Shown piece by piece: positions 26,642-35,556 of a stretch of DNA of 64,000 bases (positions are counted from its first letter, which is position 1; every line of letters begins with the position of its first letter). Position numbers and translations under genes: made by a program. Under the pieces are notes generated by a model, which saw only the letters and a list, made by a program, of their open reading frames with translations, searched no databases and had not been told where the DNA came from. The DNA is from RYN-230 sp036497945 (GTDB lineage Bacteria > Actinomycetota > Actinomycetes > Streptosporangiales > Streptosporangiaceae), in assembly GCA_036497945.1 (NCBI GenBank), contig DASXIN010000090.1:1-64000 (forward strand). The letters are read 5' to 3'.

Positions 26642-27730
26642 ATGACCACCCGGGAACGCGCCAGGCTGATCGCCATGTACGGGGTGATCGCGGGCCTGCA
26701 CGTGGCCGGGTTCGTCACCTTGTTCGTGTTCGTGGTGCCCTCGCATTACCAGGGGCTCGGGGTGGGGGTGGCGGTGCTGGCCTACACGCTCGGCTTGCGG
26801 CACGCGTTTGACGCCGATCACATCTCGGCGATCGATAACTGCACGCGTAAGGTACTGGGCGAGCGGGAGGGCACCGGAGCCCCGCGCCCGCTGGGGTTCG
26901 GGTTCTTCTTCTCCCTGGGGCACTCCACCGTCGTGGTCGCCATCGGGGCCGCGATCGTAGTGGCGGAGAAGACGGTCTTCGGCGCGGTCTCGGACAGCGG
27001 CTCGGGGCTCGAGCGGTTCGGGGGACTGTTCGGCACAGTCGTCTCGGCGGCGTTCTTGCTGCTGATCGGGCTGCTGAACCTGGTGGTCCTGGCCGGGATC
27101 GTGCGGGTCTTCGCCTCGATGCGCCGCGGTGAGTACGACGAGGCCGAGCTGGAGCGCCAGCTGGCCAACCGCGGGTTCTTCTACCGGTTCTTCGGCCGCT
27201 GGATGAAGGTCATCACCAAGGAGTGGCAGCTGTACCCGGTCGGGGTCGTGTTCGGCCTAGGCTTCGACACCGCCACCGAGGTCGCCCTGCTGGCCACCAC
27301 CGCACTGCTCGCCTCCCAGCACATCCCCTGGTACGCAATCATCTGCCTGCCGGTCCTGTTCACCGCGGGCATGACGTTCATGGACACTACCGACGGGCTG
27401 TTCATGAACCTGGCCTACGGCTGGGCGTTCTTCAACCCGATCCGCAAGGCCTACTACAACCTGGCCATCACCGGGCTGTCCGTGGCGATCTGCTTCGTCA
27501 TCGGCGCGGTCGAGGCCCTGAGCCTGCTACCGCGGGAGATCCACGGGCTCAGCCGCACCACCGGCTTCTGGGGCTTGATATCCCGGTTCAACATCAACGC
27601 CGCCGGGTTCGTGGTCGTGGGGCTGTTCCTCGCCACCTGGCTGGCCGCCCTGCTCATCTGGCACTACGCCCGCATCGAGGAAAAATGGAACCCCAGCCCG
27701 CAGTCCGGCACGCCCGGCGGCACCTCGTGA
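26642..27730 (+). CDS. NiCoT-family high-affinity nickel/cobalt permease
   Basis: From ATG 26642 the 362-residue membrane protein has the NiCoT signature HAFDADHISAIDN in its second segment, then LGFGFFFSLGHSTVVV and LGFDTATEVALLA, with eight hydrophobic segments in the expected layout. NiCoT proteins import Ni2+ or Co2+ for urease, hydrogenase or B12 synthesis. None of those enzymes is adjacent, but a cobinamide salvage enzyme (CbiZ) is encoded 8 kb downstream, so cobalt is a reasonable guess. Confidence 0.93.
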   Translation: MTTRERARLIAMYGVIAGLHVAGFVTLFVFVVPSHYQGLGVGVAVLAYTLGLRHAFDADHISAIDNCTRKVLGEREGTGAPRPLGFGFFFSLGHSTVVVAIGAAIVVAEKTVFGAVSDSGSGLERFGGLFGTVVSAAFLLLIGLLNLVVLAGIVRVFASMRRGEYDEAELERQLANRGFFYRFFGRWMKVITKEWQLYPVGVVFGLGFDTATEVALLATTALLASQHIPWYAIICLPVLFTAGMTFMDTTDGLFMNLAYGWAFFNPIRKAYYNLAITGLSVAICFVIGAVEALSLLPREIHGLSRTTGFWGLISRFNINAAGFVVVGLFLATWLAALLIWHYARIEEKWNPSPQSGTPGGTS

Positions 27731-27809
27731 TTGACCCGTTCGAGTCTGTCACGAGGCTGCCGTCATGCGGCGGTCGCGGTGTCGCCGGGATGCACGGATG
27801 GTGGCCGCG

Positions 27810-29021
27810 ATGAACTTCGACAATCTCGTCGCCGTGCTTGCGGTCGCGGCGGCGGTGCCGTTGATTCTCGCGGCCGTGCCGCGGGTGCCTGTCCCCCGGG
27901 CCGGTGCTGGAGATCGTCGCCGGGATTCTGCTTGGCCCCGCGGTACTGCACCTGGTGAAACCTGACCAGGCGGTACGGCTGTTGTCGACGATCGGGCTGG
28001 CGTTCTGCTCTTCCTCGCTGGTCTGGAGTTCGACGTCCGCCACTTTCGCGGGCCTCGCGCCCGCCTGGCCGGATTGGCGCTCGGCCTGAGCGCGCTGCTC
28101 GCTCTGATCATCGGTATCGTGCTGCACGCCGCGGGTGTCGTCGAAAGCCCGCTGCTCGTGGGGATCATTCTCATCGCCACATCGCTGGGCTTGATCATTC
28201 CCATCCTGGAGGACGCGGGTGTGGCCGACCGTCCAGTCGGCCAGTTCGCCATCGCCGGCGCCGCGCTCGGCGAGGTCAGCTCGGTCGTTCTGCTCTCCCT
28301 GTTCTTCTCGGGCCACGCGACCGCCATAGGTCCCAAACTGCTGCTGCTGTCGCTGCTTGGCGTCTTGGTTGTCCTCGTCGTCATCGCAACGCTCCGCATC
28401 GAGCGCTCGATGTGGATCACCAGGATGATTAACCGGCTGGCCGACACCTCAGCCCAAATCCGGATACGACTGTCGATGCTGCTCGTCGTCGGCCTGGGCG
28501 CCCTGGCCACCCATCTAGGGTTCGAGGCGATCCTCGGCGCGTACATCGCCGGGGCGATCCTTGGCCTGGTGGACGCGGATGCCGAACAGAAGCACCCGCT
28601 GTTCCACCCGAAACTCGATGCCATCGGCTATGGCTTCCTCATCCCGGTCTTCTTCGTCACCAGCGGGCTCACCTTCAACCTGTCGGTGCTGTTCTCGAGC
28701 GCCTCAGCCCTGCTGCGGGTGCCGCTCTTCCTGCTGGCACTGCTGGTCGTGCGCGGACTGCCCGCCGTCCTCTACCGGTCCGCCCTGGCCAGCAGCCGCG
28801 ATGTCGCCGCCGTAGGGCTGCTCCAGGCGACGTCGCTGCCCTTCATCGTCGCCGCCACCACCATCGGGCTTCAGTTGCACGTCATCGGGCCGGCCAACGC
28901 GGCGGCACTCGTCGCCGCAGGGCTTCTCAGCGTCATCATTTTCCCCATCATCTCGCTGCAGTTGCTGCGATCGTCAGCCAACGACCCGAGCCTGGCCCCG
29001 GAGCAGGCGCACGTTCGCTAG
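27810..29021 (+). pseudogene. Kef-type cation/proton antiporter, two compensating frameshifts
   Basis: ATG 27810 opens MNFDNLVAVLAVAAAVPLILAAVP. One extra C in the C5 run at 27893-27897 shifts the frame into VLEIVAGILLGPAVLHLVKPDQAVRLLSTIGLAF. A missing C after 28005 then returns it to the frame of LALGLSALLALIIGIV and on to the end at 29021. Joined up, this is a ~400-residue CPA2/KefB-like membrane domain with ~11 hydrophobic segments (GFEAILGAYIAGAILGLVD, GFLIPVFFVTSGLTFNL) and no TrkA-N or RCK tail. The two indels cancel, and the rest is well preserved, so sequencing error is as likely as real inactivation. Confidence 0.8.
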
Positions 29022-29126
29022 CAGCCTGGATTGGCGCGAGCAACGAAGAACCGCCCCCATCACGTCGTCGGCGGTCCGCACCGCTGGCGTGGCCCGGGCC
29101 GGCCGGGCCACCCCAGCGGGCCGCGG

Positions 29127-30935
29127 TCAGCTGCCCAGAACCTGGAACTCCCACAGCGAGTACCCGTACGGGGTGGCCCGCTGGGTGCCGTACATCCGGA
29201 CGTAGCGGCCGGAACCGCTCACCGGGATGGTCTGCACGCCCCCGGTGCCCGAACTGGTGGAGTAGACGGTGGTCCAGTTGGTGCCATCGGCGGAGATCTG
29301 GATCTGGAACGCCCGCGCGTAGGCGGCCTCCCAGTTCAGCACCACCTGGCTGAGGGTGTGCGTGCCGCCCAGGTCGACTTCCAGCCATTGCGGGTCGCTG
29401 AATGCGCTCGACCACCGGGTCCCGGTGTTCCCGTCGGTCGCGTTCGTGGCCGGGAACGAGGCGTTCTCAGTCGAGGAGGCGGTGGTCGGCCGGCCCTGGG
29501 ACAGCAGGCTGGCCGACCCGGTGGCCGGCGTGCCGCTGACGGAGAACTCCCACAGCGAGTACCCGTACGGGGTGCCGCGCTGAGTGCCGTACATCCTGAT
29601 GTACCGGCCGGTTCCGGTGACCGCCAGATTCTGGACCCCGCCGGTGCCGGTTGTCGTGGAGTAGATCGTGGTCCAGTTCGTCCCGTCAGCAGACGTCTGG
29701 ATCTGGAACGCCCGCCCGTAGGCGGCCTCCCAGTTCAGCGTGACGTCGCTGATCTGGTAGGACTGGCCGAGGTCGACCTGGAGCCACTGCGGGTCGCTGA
29801 ACGCGCTCGACCACCGGGTCCCGGTGTTCCCGTCGGTCGCGTTCCCGGCTGGGTAGGCCGCGCTCTCCGTGGATGAGGCCGTGGTCGGCTTGCCTTGCGC
29901 GATGTCGGTGCCACCGCCTCCGCCACCTCCTCCGCCGCCGCCGGCCGGGGGCTTGTTGTAGACCGCCACGTAGTCGATCTTCATCTGGCCGCCGGACGCG
30001 GTGGACGCGTTCGGCCCGCCGCCGAAGGCGGCCGGGAAGCCACCGCCCATGGCCAGGTCCAGGATGATAAAGAACGGGTGATCCACTGCGTTGGCCCAGG
30101 TGGTGGCGTCCACCTGGTTGGCGGATACGGTGAAGTAGTTGGTTCCGTCGAGGTACCAGCGGATCTGCTCCGGCGACACCGAGCGGTCGATCTGCACGGT
30201 GTAGGTGTGGAACGCCGTGTTGCAGCCGGCGCAAGGCCGCTCGCCGCTGCCGATCCCGGTCGACTCATTGCATGGCCCGCCTGGATTCGTGCCGCAGTGC
30301 AGCGTGCCGAACACCGTGCTCCGGCTGTTGACGTCCTCCAGGATGTCCACCTCGCCCGAGGTGGGCCAGGGCGTCCCGGTGCGCAGCGTCGAGCCCAGCA
30401 TCCAGAACGCCGGCCAGTACCCGGCGCCGTTCGCGGTGGTCAGGTCCGGTTGCTGGATCGAGGCCTGCATCTCCACCACGCCGCCGGCCGGCGCGCCGAA
30501 CGTCGCCGCGTTGGTCTCCACCCGGCCGGACGTCCAGCCGGTGGACGGGTCCGTGCCGGAGTGCAGCGCCTGAAGCACGAGGTTGCCGCTGCCGTCCTGG
30601 TACACGTTGGACGTGGAGTTCGTCATCGTCTCGATCTCGCCGGTGCCGAAACTGCTGCCCGGGCCGGTGTCGTACTTCCAGTTCGAGTCGATCCCGCTGC
30701 CGGCCGCGCCGGTGAAGTCGTCGCTCCAGGTCAGGCTGAACCCGGGCGGTGCGGCGGGAACCGCGGAGACGGCCACCGGGGCCGACGACGCCGCGCTGGC
30801 GGCGCCGCTGGTGACCAGCGGCGGCAGGCCCGCGGTGCCGGCCATGACCGCGACGGCGGACGCCGCCGCTAACCGCGGGCGCAGGCGGCCGGGCGGCCGG
30901 CCGGGGGCACCCGCGCGGTGCCTAGCGTTAAGCAT
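29127..30935 (-). CDS. Secreted GH16 endo-beta-glucanase with two discoidin (F5/8 C) domains
   Basis: The protein has 602 residues. A signal peptide (residues ~1-48) leads to a GH16 catalytic domain (~65-330) with the motif EVDILE, in which E195 is the nucleophile, D197 the helper and E200 the acid/base. A poly-Gly linker near residue 340 is followed by two ~120-residue discoidin domains, each with the pattern GKPTTASSTE..AYPAGNATDGN..TRWSSAF..PQWLQVDLG and ending in W-E-F. GH16 members cut beta-1,3 or mixed-linkage glucans (laminarin, fungal wall), and discoidin domains bind sugars. It is the upstream neighbour in position, but transcriptionally downstream, of a beta-helix protein with the same domain, suggesting joint polysaccharide attack. 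Confidence 0.93.
   Translation of the reverse strand: MLNARHRAGAPGRPPGRLRPRLAAASAVAVMAGTAGLPPLVTSGAASAASSAPVAVSAVPAAPPGFSLTWSDDFTGAAGSGIDSNWKYDTGPGSSFGTGEIETMTNSTSNVYQDGSGNLVLQALHSGTDPSTGWTSGRVETNAATFGAPAGGVVEMQASIQQPDLTTANGAGYWPAFWMLGSTLRTGTPWPTSGEVDILEDVNSRSTVFGTLHCGTNPGGPCNESTGIGSGERPCAGCNTAFHTYTVQIDRSVSPEQIRWYLDGTNYFTVSANQVDATTWANAVDHPFFIILDLAMGGGFPAAFGGGPNASTASGGQMKIDYVAVYNKPPAGGGGGGGGGGGTDIAQGKPTTASSTESAAYPAGNATDGNTGTRWSSAFSDPQWLQVDLGQSYQISDVTLNWEAAYGRAFQIQTSADGTNWTTIYSTTTGTGGVQNLAVTGTGRYIRMYGTQRGTPYGYSLWEFSVSGTPATGSASLLSQGRPTTASSTENASFPATNATDGNTGTRWSSAFSDPQWLEVDLGGTHTLSQVVLNWEAAYARAFQIQISADGTNWTTVYSTSSGTGGVQTIPVSGSGRYVRMYGTQRATPYGYSLWEFQVLGS
29139..29510 (-). repeat. Discoidin-domain DNA repeat, copy A
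   Basis: This is the C-terminal domain of the GH16 protein. It is highly similar at DNA level to copy B (29539-29900) and copy C (32730-33094); all three share runs such as CCCACAGCGAGTA and CGCGCTCGACCA. Confidence 0.8.
29539..29900 (-). repeat. Discoidin-domain DNA repeat, copy B
   Basis: This is the first discoidin domain of the GH16 protein and lies directly next to copy A. Near identity with copies A and C implies recent duplication or gene conversion. Confidence 0.8.
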
Positions 30936-31031
30936 GATGATCTTTCCTTTCGGGTGCCGGGGCGGGAGAGATGAGCGGGGCGCCGGCCGGCCTGGGCACG
31001 TGGGCCGGCCGGCGCCCGCTGGGGTGACTCG

Positions 31032-33230
31032 TTACGGATAACTGACCACGTTGCTCGGCGTGGTGTTGGACGCGGTGACCGCTCCGGTCGAGTTGATCAC
31101 GTGGGTAATCGTGCCCACCCCGCCCAGGGAGACGGTGAGCAGGCCGTGCCACGCCACTCCGGAAGCAGTGGGCGACTCGAAGGCGTTGTACGAGTTGACG
31201 GCGGGGTTGACGTTGAAGTAGCAGTAGCTGCCCAGGCCCCACGCGCCGAACGAGGTGACGTTACTGGCCACCGCGATCGCGGGGTATCCGTTCTGCGTGC
31301 CGTTCATCCAGGCCACCTGGTTCGGCGGGTCGTAAGGCATCTCGTTCTGAAAGAAGATGATCTTCCCGTTCTGGCCGTTCCAGGCCACCTCCGTTTTCTG
31401 GTAGTGCTCCACGAACAGGCCGGTGGCGACCACGTTGTTGCCGTTGACGGTGAGGCCGTTGGCCGCGGTGTTCACCGTCCAGCCGACCGTGCCGGAGTTG
31501 CCGTGATCGGCCCGCCAGGCCCAGACGTCGTCCACGATGGTGTCGTTGGCGTTGACGATCAGGCTGGCCGTGGCCTTGCCCGCGATCTCCCCGCCGATCC
31601 GGAAGAACACGTCCTGGATCGAGTCCGGGTCGCTGGCGTGGCTCGCCGTCGAGCCGGCCGTGCCGACGGTCAGCAGCGCCGCCGAGTTGGTCGTGCCCGC
31701 GTCGAACAGCAGGCCCTTGATCCGGACCCCGTTCACGTCCGCGACCTGCATCGCGTTCACGCCGTTGTCCGGGACCAGGGTGGGGAACCCGATGCCCAGG
31801 ATCGTGGTGTCGGCGTGCGTGACGTTGAGCGTCTGGTTCAGGTGGTACACCCCCGGGGTGAAGAACAGGTTGCAGCCTTCAGACAGGGCCGTGTTGATGG
31901 TGGCCGCGGTCATCCCGGGGGTGGCCACGAAGAACTGGCTCATCGGCAGGGAGGTGCCGGGGGTCGGGCCGTTCGCCCAGCTGGCGCCGGACGCGTTGGT
32001 CCGCAGCGACGGCTCGAACACGTGGTAGTTGCCGCTTGAGTCCACGTACAGGTAGGGCACGTCCCGGGACACCGGGGTGGTGGCCAGCGTGGTCATCGGC
32101 GGGCTCGGGAAGCTCTGCGCCGGGGCGCCGGTCACCCCGGAGAACACCATGTTCCACACCGAGCCGCTCCAGCTGCCGAAGTTGCTGTCGCGGGAGTACC
32201 ACTGCTGCTGGGACACCGAGGACACCTGGCCGGACACCTCGGTGTCGGCGATGTAGCCGCCGCTCGCGTACCCGTAGCTGGCCGGGTACAGCTCCAGCCC
32301 GCCGTGCACGTCGATCCGGCGGAACGGCCCGGCCTGCGCCACCGCCCAGCGGTCGGACCCGGCCGACGGGTTGATGGCCAGGTTCTCCGCCGACCGCCAG
32401 AAGTTCTGCGTGGCGTTGCCGGTGCCGTCGAAGGAGTCCACGGTCACGTCCCCGTTGATCGTCACGTCATCGGGGCTGCGGCCGAGGCCAGCGATCGAGG
32501 TGTAGTAGCCGATGTTGGCCTCGGCGCTGTACGTGCCCGGCTTGAACAGCAGGGCGTAGCGCTGCTCGCCGAACTGGTTCAGCTTCTGGGTGTTGAAGAC
32601 GGAGTCCAGCGTGGACTGGATGCTCGAGCTGGACATGCTGGGGCTGAAGATGTAGACGTTCGGGCCGAAGTTGGGCTGGTTGGGCTGCGCCGGGCAGCTG
32701 CCGCCACCGCTGCCCGCCGTGCCGTAGACCTGGAACTCCCACAGCGAGTAGCCGTACTGGGTGGCCCGTTTCGTGCCGTACATCCGGACGTAGCGGCCGG
32801 TGCCGGTGACATTGAGGGTCTGCGTGCCGCCGGTGCCCGTGGTTGTGGAGTAGATCGTCGTCCAGGTGCTGCCGTCGGGTGAGGTCTGGATCTGGAACGC
32901 GGTCGCGTAGGCCGCCTCCCACTGCAGCACCACCTGGGTGATCGAGGCGGTGGACCCCAGGTCGACCTGGAGCCACTGCGGGTCGGCGAACGCGCTCGAC
33001 CAGCGGGTGCCGGTGTTCCCGTCGGTGGCGTTCGCCGCCGGGTAAGCGGCGCTCTCGCTGGACGAGGCCGTGGTCGGCCGCCCCTGCGACAGCAGCGTCG
33101 ACGCGGCGGCGGCGCGGCTGCCCGGGACCGCCGTGACTAATAAGGCCGCGCCCAGCGCCGCCGTCACGGCGACGGCCAGGATCCGCCGGGCGGCGGACCG
33201 CCGGAGAACGGTTGTGATGATCGAAGCCAT
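31032..33230 (-). CDS. Secreted discoidin plus right-handed beta-helix protein
   Basis: The 732-residue protein has a signal peptide (RRILAVAVTAALGAALLVTAVPGSRAAA) and then one discoidin domain (residues ~45-170) almost identical to those in the GH16 neighbour. A long C-terminal region of beta-helix character follows (NVYIFSPSMSSSSIQSTLDSVF, FTPGVYHLNQTLNVTHADTTILGIGFPTLVP, VNGVRIKGLLFDAG). This resembles GH55-like or pectate-lyase-like solenoids that carry beta-1,3-glucanase activity, but catalytic residues cannot be named by eye. From memory, relatives are annotated as coagulation factor 5/8-type proteins. It lies ~95 bases upstream of the GH16 gene in the direction of transcription, so the two are probably one operon. 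Confidence 0.85.
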   Translation of the reverse strand: MASIITTVLRRSAARRILAVAVTAALGAALLVTAVPGSRAAAASTLLSQGRPTTASSSESAAYPAANATDGNTGTRWSSAFADPQWLQVDLGSTASITQVVLQWEAAYATAFQIQTSPDGSTWTTIYSTTTGTGGTQTLNVTGTGRYVRMYGTKRATQYGYSLWEFQVYGTAGSGGGSCPAQPNQPNFGPNVYIFSPSMSSSSIQSTLDSVFNTQKLNQFGEQRYALLFKPGTYSAEANIGYYTSIAGLGRSPDDVTINGDVTVDSFDGTGNATQNFWRSAENLAINPSAGSDRWAVAQAGPFRRIDVHGGLELYPASYGYASGGYIADTEVSGQVSSVSQQQWYSRDSNFGSWSGSVWNMVFSGVTGAPAQSFPSPPMTTLATTPVSRDVPYLYVDSSGNYHVFEPSLRTNASGASWANGPTPGTSLPMSQFFVATPGMTAATINTALSEGCNLFFTPGVYHLNQTLNVTHADTTILGIGFPTLVPDNGVNAMQVADVNGVRIKGLLFDAGTTNSAALLTVGTAGSTASHASDPDSIQDVFFRIGGEIAGKATASLIVNANDTIVDDVWAWRADHGNSGTVGWTVNTAANGLTVNGNNVVATGLFVEHYQKTEVAWNGQNGKIIFFQNEMPYDPPNQVAWMNGTQNGYPAIAVASNVTSFGAWGLGSYCYFNVNPAVNSYNAFESPTASGVAWHGLLTVSLGGVGTITHVINSTGAVTASNTTPSNVVSYP
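32730..33094 (-). repeat. Discoidin-domain DNA repeat, copy C
   Basis: This is the N-terminal discoidin domain of the beta-helix protein. It is similar over its length to copies A and B in the adjacent GH16 gene. Confidence 0.8.
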
Positions 33231-33310
33231 TGGCTACCCCTGCCTGTGCGAGCCGTTGATGAAATGCCTGCTCACGGTGCTCAGGAGAAGCACCGATCAT
33301 GGCCAGAAAG

Positions 33311-33360
33311 GCTTGATATAAGACTTAAATTATCCCGTAACGTAACTCTGCGAAAATGGA
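33311..33360 (-). promoter_or_regulatory. A/T-rich block upstream of the beta-helix/GH16 operon, probable promoter region
   Basis: A conspicuous A/T-rich stretch (containing ATATAAGACTTAAATTAT) lies 80-130 bases upstream of ATG 33230 in otherwise G/C-rich DNA. It is a plausible location for the -10/-35 elements or for an operator. No exact consensus could be fixed. Confidence 0.3.
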
Positions 33361-33412
33361 CCGTCAAGGGGTCCGGGGGGCAGAGTGGCCGGCCGCGCGG
33401 GGCAGGCCTGAG

Positions 33413-33574
33413 TCAGCGTCGGCGTGCGAGGGGAGCCAGCAGGCCTAGGGCGCGGGCGCGCTCGACGGCTTCGGTTCGCCGGTGCGTGCCGAGCTTGGCG
33501 TAGAGATGGCTCAGGTGGGTTCTGACTGTGTTCCGCGAGACGTGTAGTTCATTCGCGATCTCTGGTGTCGACAT
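33413..33574 (-). pseudogene. C-terminal HTH relic of a LuxR-family regulator
   Basis: The frame reads MSTPEIANELHVSRNTVRTHLSHLYAKLGTHRRTEAVERARALGLL, which is helices 2-4 of a LuxR/GerE domain. The preceding helix (normally LTxREREVLRxL) and all of the usual ~800-residue sensor are absent or replaced by unrelated residues. It is a 3' remnant, distinct in sequence from the LuxR gene that follows at 33703. Confidence 0.7.
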
Positions 33575-33702
33575 GATGGTCGCCAAGGACCAGGGGCTCG
33601 ACAACGCCGAGCCGCGGACCCCGGAGTCCACCACCCCCACCAGCTTCTGCCAGTGGTGCGAGGAAGTTCTCAAGCCGGCCGTTTTGGCCTCTTAGCGCCA
33701 CG

Positions 33703-34593
33703 CTACTGGTCCGCCTCGTCTCGATCTTCGTGCCCGGACAGCGCGTCGCGTAGCGCCGCCCTCGACGTGACGCCGAGTTTCGGGAAGATCTGATACAGGT
33801 GGGTGGCGACCGTGCGGTGCGATAGGTACAGCCGCTCGCCGATCTGCTTGTTCGTGAGGCCAGCTGCCGCGAGTGTCGCGATCTCTTGCTGCTGCGGGGT
33901 CAGCGTGACCGGGTCGGGGCGCTGGTTGTGCGCGACTGGCTGACCGGTCGCGCGCAGTTCGCTGCTGGCACGTCCGGCCCACGGCGCGGCGCCGAGCTGG
34001 CTGAAGATCTCCCGCGCGGCACTGAGCTGCCGCCGCGCATCAGTCGTGGCCCGGTCCCGGCGTAGCCGTTCGCCGTACGTCAGGTGTATCCGGGCCAGGT
34101 CGAACGGCCAGCGCGTTGCATCGGGCATGGTGAGTGCGCGGTCGAACGCGTCGTTCGTCCCGTCGTCGAGCAGCGCAGTCGCGCCGGCGACCAGCATCGC
34201 CAGCCGGGGTGAAAGTGCTGCGACGTCGGTGTCGAGCATCGCCTGGACGTGTGCGCGTGCCGCGTCCGGCCGGCCGGTGCGCATGGCCGCCTCGGTCAGG
34301 TCGAACAGAACCCACAGCCCCTGAGGCGTGTGGTCGAGGGTTCCCGGCGGGGCGACGTTGGCGGCGTTCTCGTACGCGGCCTCGAAGTCGCCCTGACCGG
34401 CGGCATCGAGGGCACGCGCGTGGTAGGCGCGCTGCGTCAGGATCAACGCGCGCCGTGGTCCGGCCCAGCTGGCCAGCTCGCTAGTCAGCGCGCGTGTCTT
34501 GTCCTGCTCGCCACGGGCAGCCGCCACGAGTGCCTGGTAGGACAGCGACATTCCAGCGAGCAGCGGGTAGCCGTGCTGGGCTGGGTCGGACAC
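33703..34593 (-). CDS. LuxR-type regulator lacking its ATPase domain (truncated)
   Basis: The ~296-residue product is a TPR-like helical region and a C-terminal LuxR HTH (LTPQQQEIATLAAAGLTNKQIGERLYLSHRTVATHLYQIFPKLGV). It corresponds to the last third of ~900-residue MalT/LAL regulators such as the one at the left edge of the window, whose C-terminus it closely matches. In-frame stops lie ~65 bases upstream of the GTG start, so the ATPase half is missing. It could be a functional short regulator or a decayed copy. Confidence 0.65.
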   Translation of the reverse strand: MSDPAQHGYPLLAGMSLSYQALVAAARGEQDKTRALTSELASWAGPRRALILTQRAYHARALDAAGQGDFEAAYENAANVAPPGTLDHTPQGLWVLFDLTEAAMRTGRPDAARAHVQAMLDTDVAALSPRLAMLVAGATALLDDGTNDAFDRALTMPDATRWPFDLARIHLTYGERLRRDRATTDARRQLSAAREIFSQLGAAPWAGRASSELRATGQPVAHNQRPDPVTLTPQQQEIATLAAAGLTNKQIGERLYLSHRTVATHLYQIFPKLGVTSRAALRDALSGHEDRDEADQ

Positions 34594-34668
34594 CGTGCTG
34601 GCGGCGAGCGCTACCCGTTCGGGTGGCCGGGGGGTGAGCCGGCTAGCTGTTGCCGATCATGGACTGGT

Positions 34669-35400
34669 TCAGCCAGCGGTCGAAGCGGTCTCGGTGAGGC
34701 GGGCCCGGGCCGCCGGGATGAAGGTGCGTTCGTGGAGTTCGGCGCCGAAGTACGGCGCGTGCGGGTCGGTGATGACCTCGCGGGGGTCGTGGCGCTCGCG
34801 CAGTGTGCTCCGGACCAGGTCGTCGAGGCGGAATTGCTGCGGCCCGGCGACCTCGATGATGCCGTTCACGGGCGGGCCGACGGTAACGTCCCCCAGCGCG
34901 CTGGCCACATCCTCGGCGGCCATCGGCTGGATGAGCACGTGTGCCAGGCGCACCGTGCTGCCGCTGGTGGCCGTGTCGGCGATGCGGTTGACGAACTCGA
35001 AGAACTGGGTGGCGTGCACGATCGAGTAGGGGATCGAAGAGTCCTCGATCAGCTTCTCCTGGGCAATCTTCGCCCGGAAGTAGCCACTGTCCGGCAGGCG
35101 CTCGGTCCCCACGACTGACAGCGCCACGTGGTGCCCTACGCCGGCGGCCGCTTCGGCGCCGAGGAGGTTGCGGGTCGATGTCTCGAAGAACTCCAGCACC
35201 GCCGCGTCTTCGAAGGAGGGGGCGTTCGACACGCCAACGACCACCGAGGCGCCTTCCACGGCGGCGGCCAGCCCCTGGCCGGTCAGCGTGTTGACGCCCG
35301 AGCCCGGTGACGCCGCCAGTGCATCGTGCCCCCGTTCGCGGAGCTTAGCGACGAGCTTCGAGCCGATGAGCCCGCTGCCGCCGATAACGACGATCTTCAT
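34669..35400 (-). CDS. NAD(P)-binding NmrA-like atypical short-chain reductase
   Basis: ATG 35400 follows a purine-rich AGAGAGGA site. The 243-residue protein opens MKIVVIGGSGLIGSKLVAKL, with the GGxGxxG dinucleotide loop. It has the atypical-SDR pattern without a Tyr-x-x-x-Lys pair in the usual place (YFRAKIAQEKLIEDSSIPYSIVHATQFFEF). Relatives are NAD(P)H-sensing or redox proteins annotated as NmrA-like, often encoded near LuxR or stress genes. The long upstream open frame to 35739 has no domain. Confidence 0.88.
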   Translation of the reverse strand: MKIVVIGGSGLIGSKLVAKLRERGHDALAASPGSGVNTLTGQGLAAAVEGASVVVGVSNAPSFEDAAVLEFFETSTRNLLGAEAAAGVGHHVALSVVGTERLPDSGYFRAKIAQEKLIEDSSIPYSIVHATQFFEFVNRIADTATSGSTVRLAHVLIQPMAAEDVASALGDVTVGPPVNGIIEVAGPQQFRLDDLVRSTLRERHDPREVITDPHAPYFGAELHERTFIPAARARLTETASTAG

Positions 35401-35556
35401 GATGAGTCCTCTCTGCGTTGCGCTTGCCCCCTGCGGGCCCTTGGTACCGAGGGACTGTGACCAGACGTGTAATCGCGATGGAAGCCGCATGGAGGATGAC
35501 GAGTGATTAGCTCCTAGGTCGCGCCGTACCCGGGCGGTGAGTAATGTCCTGTACCC

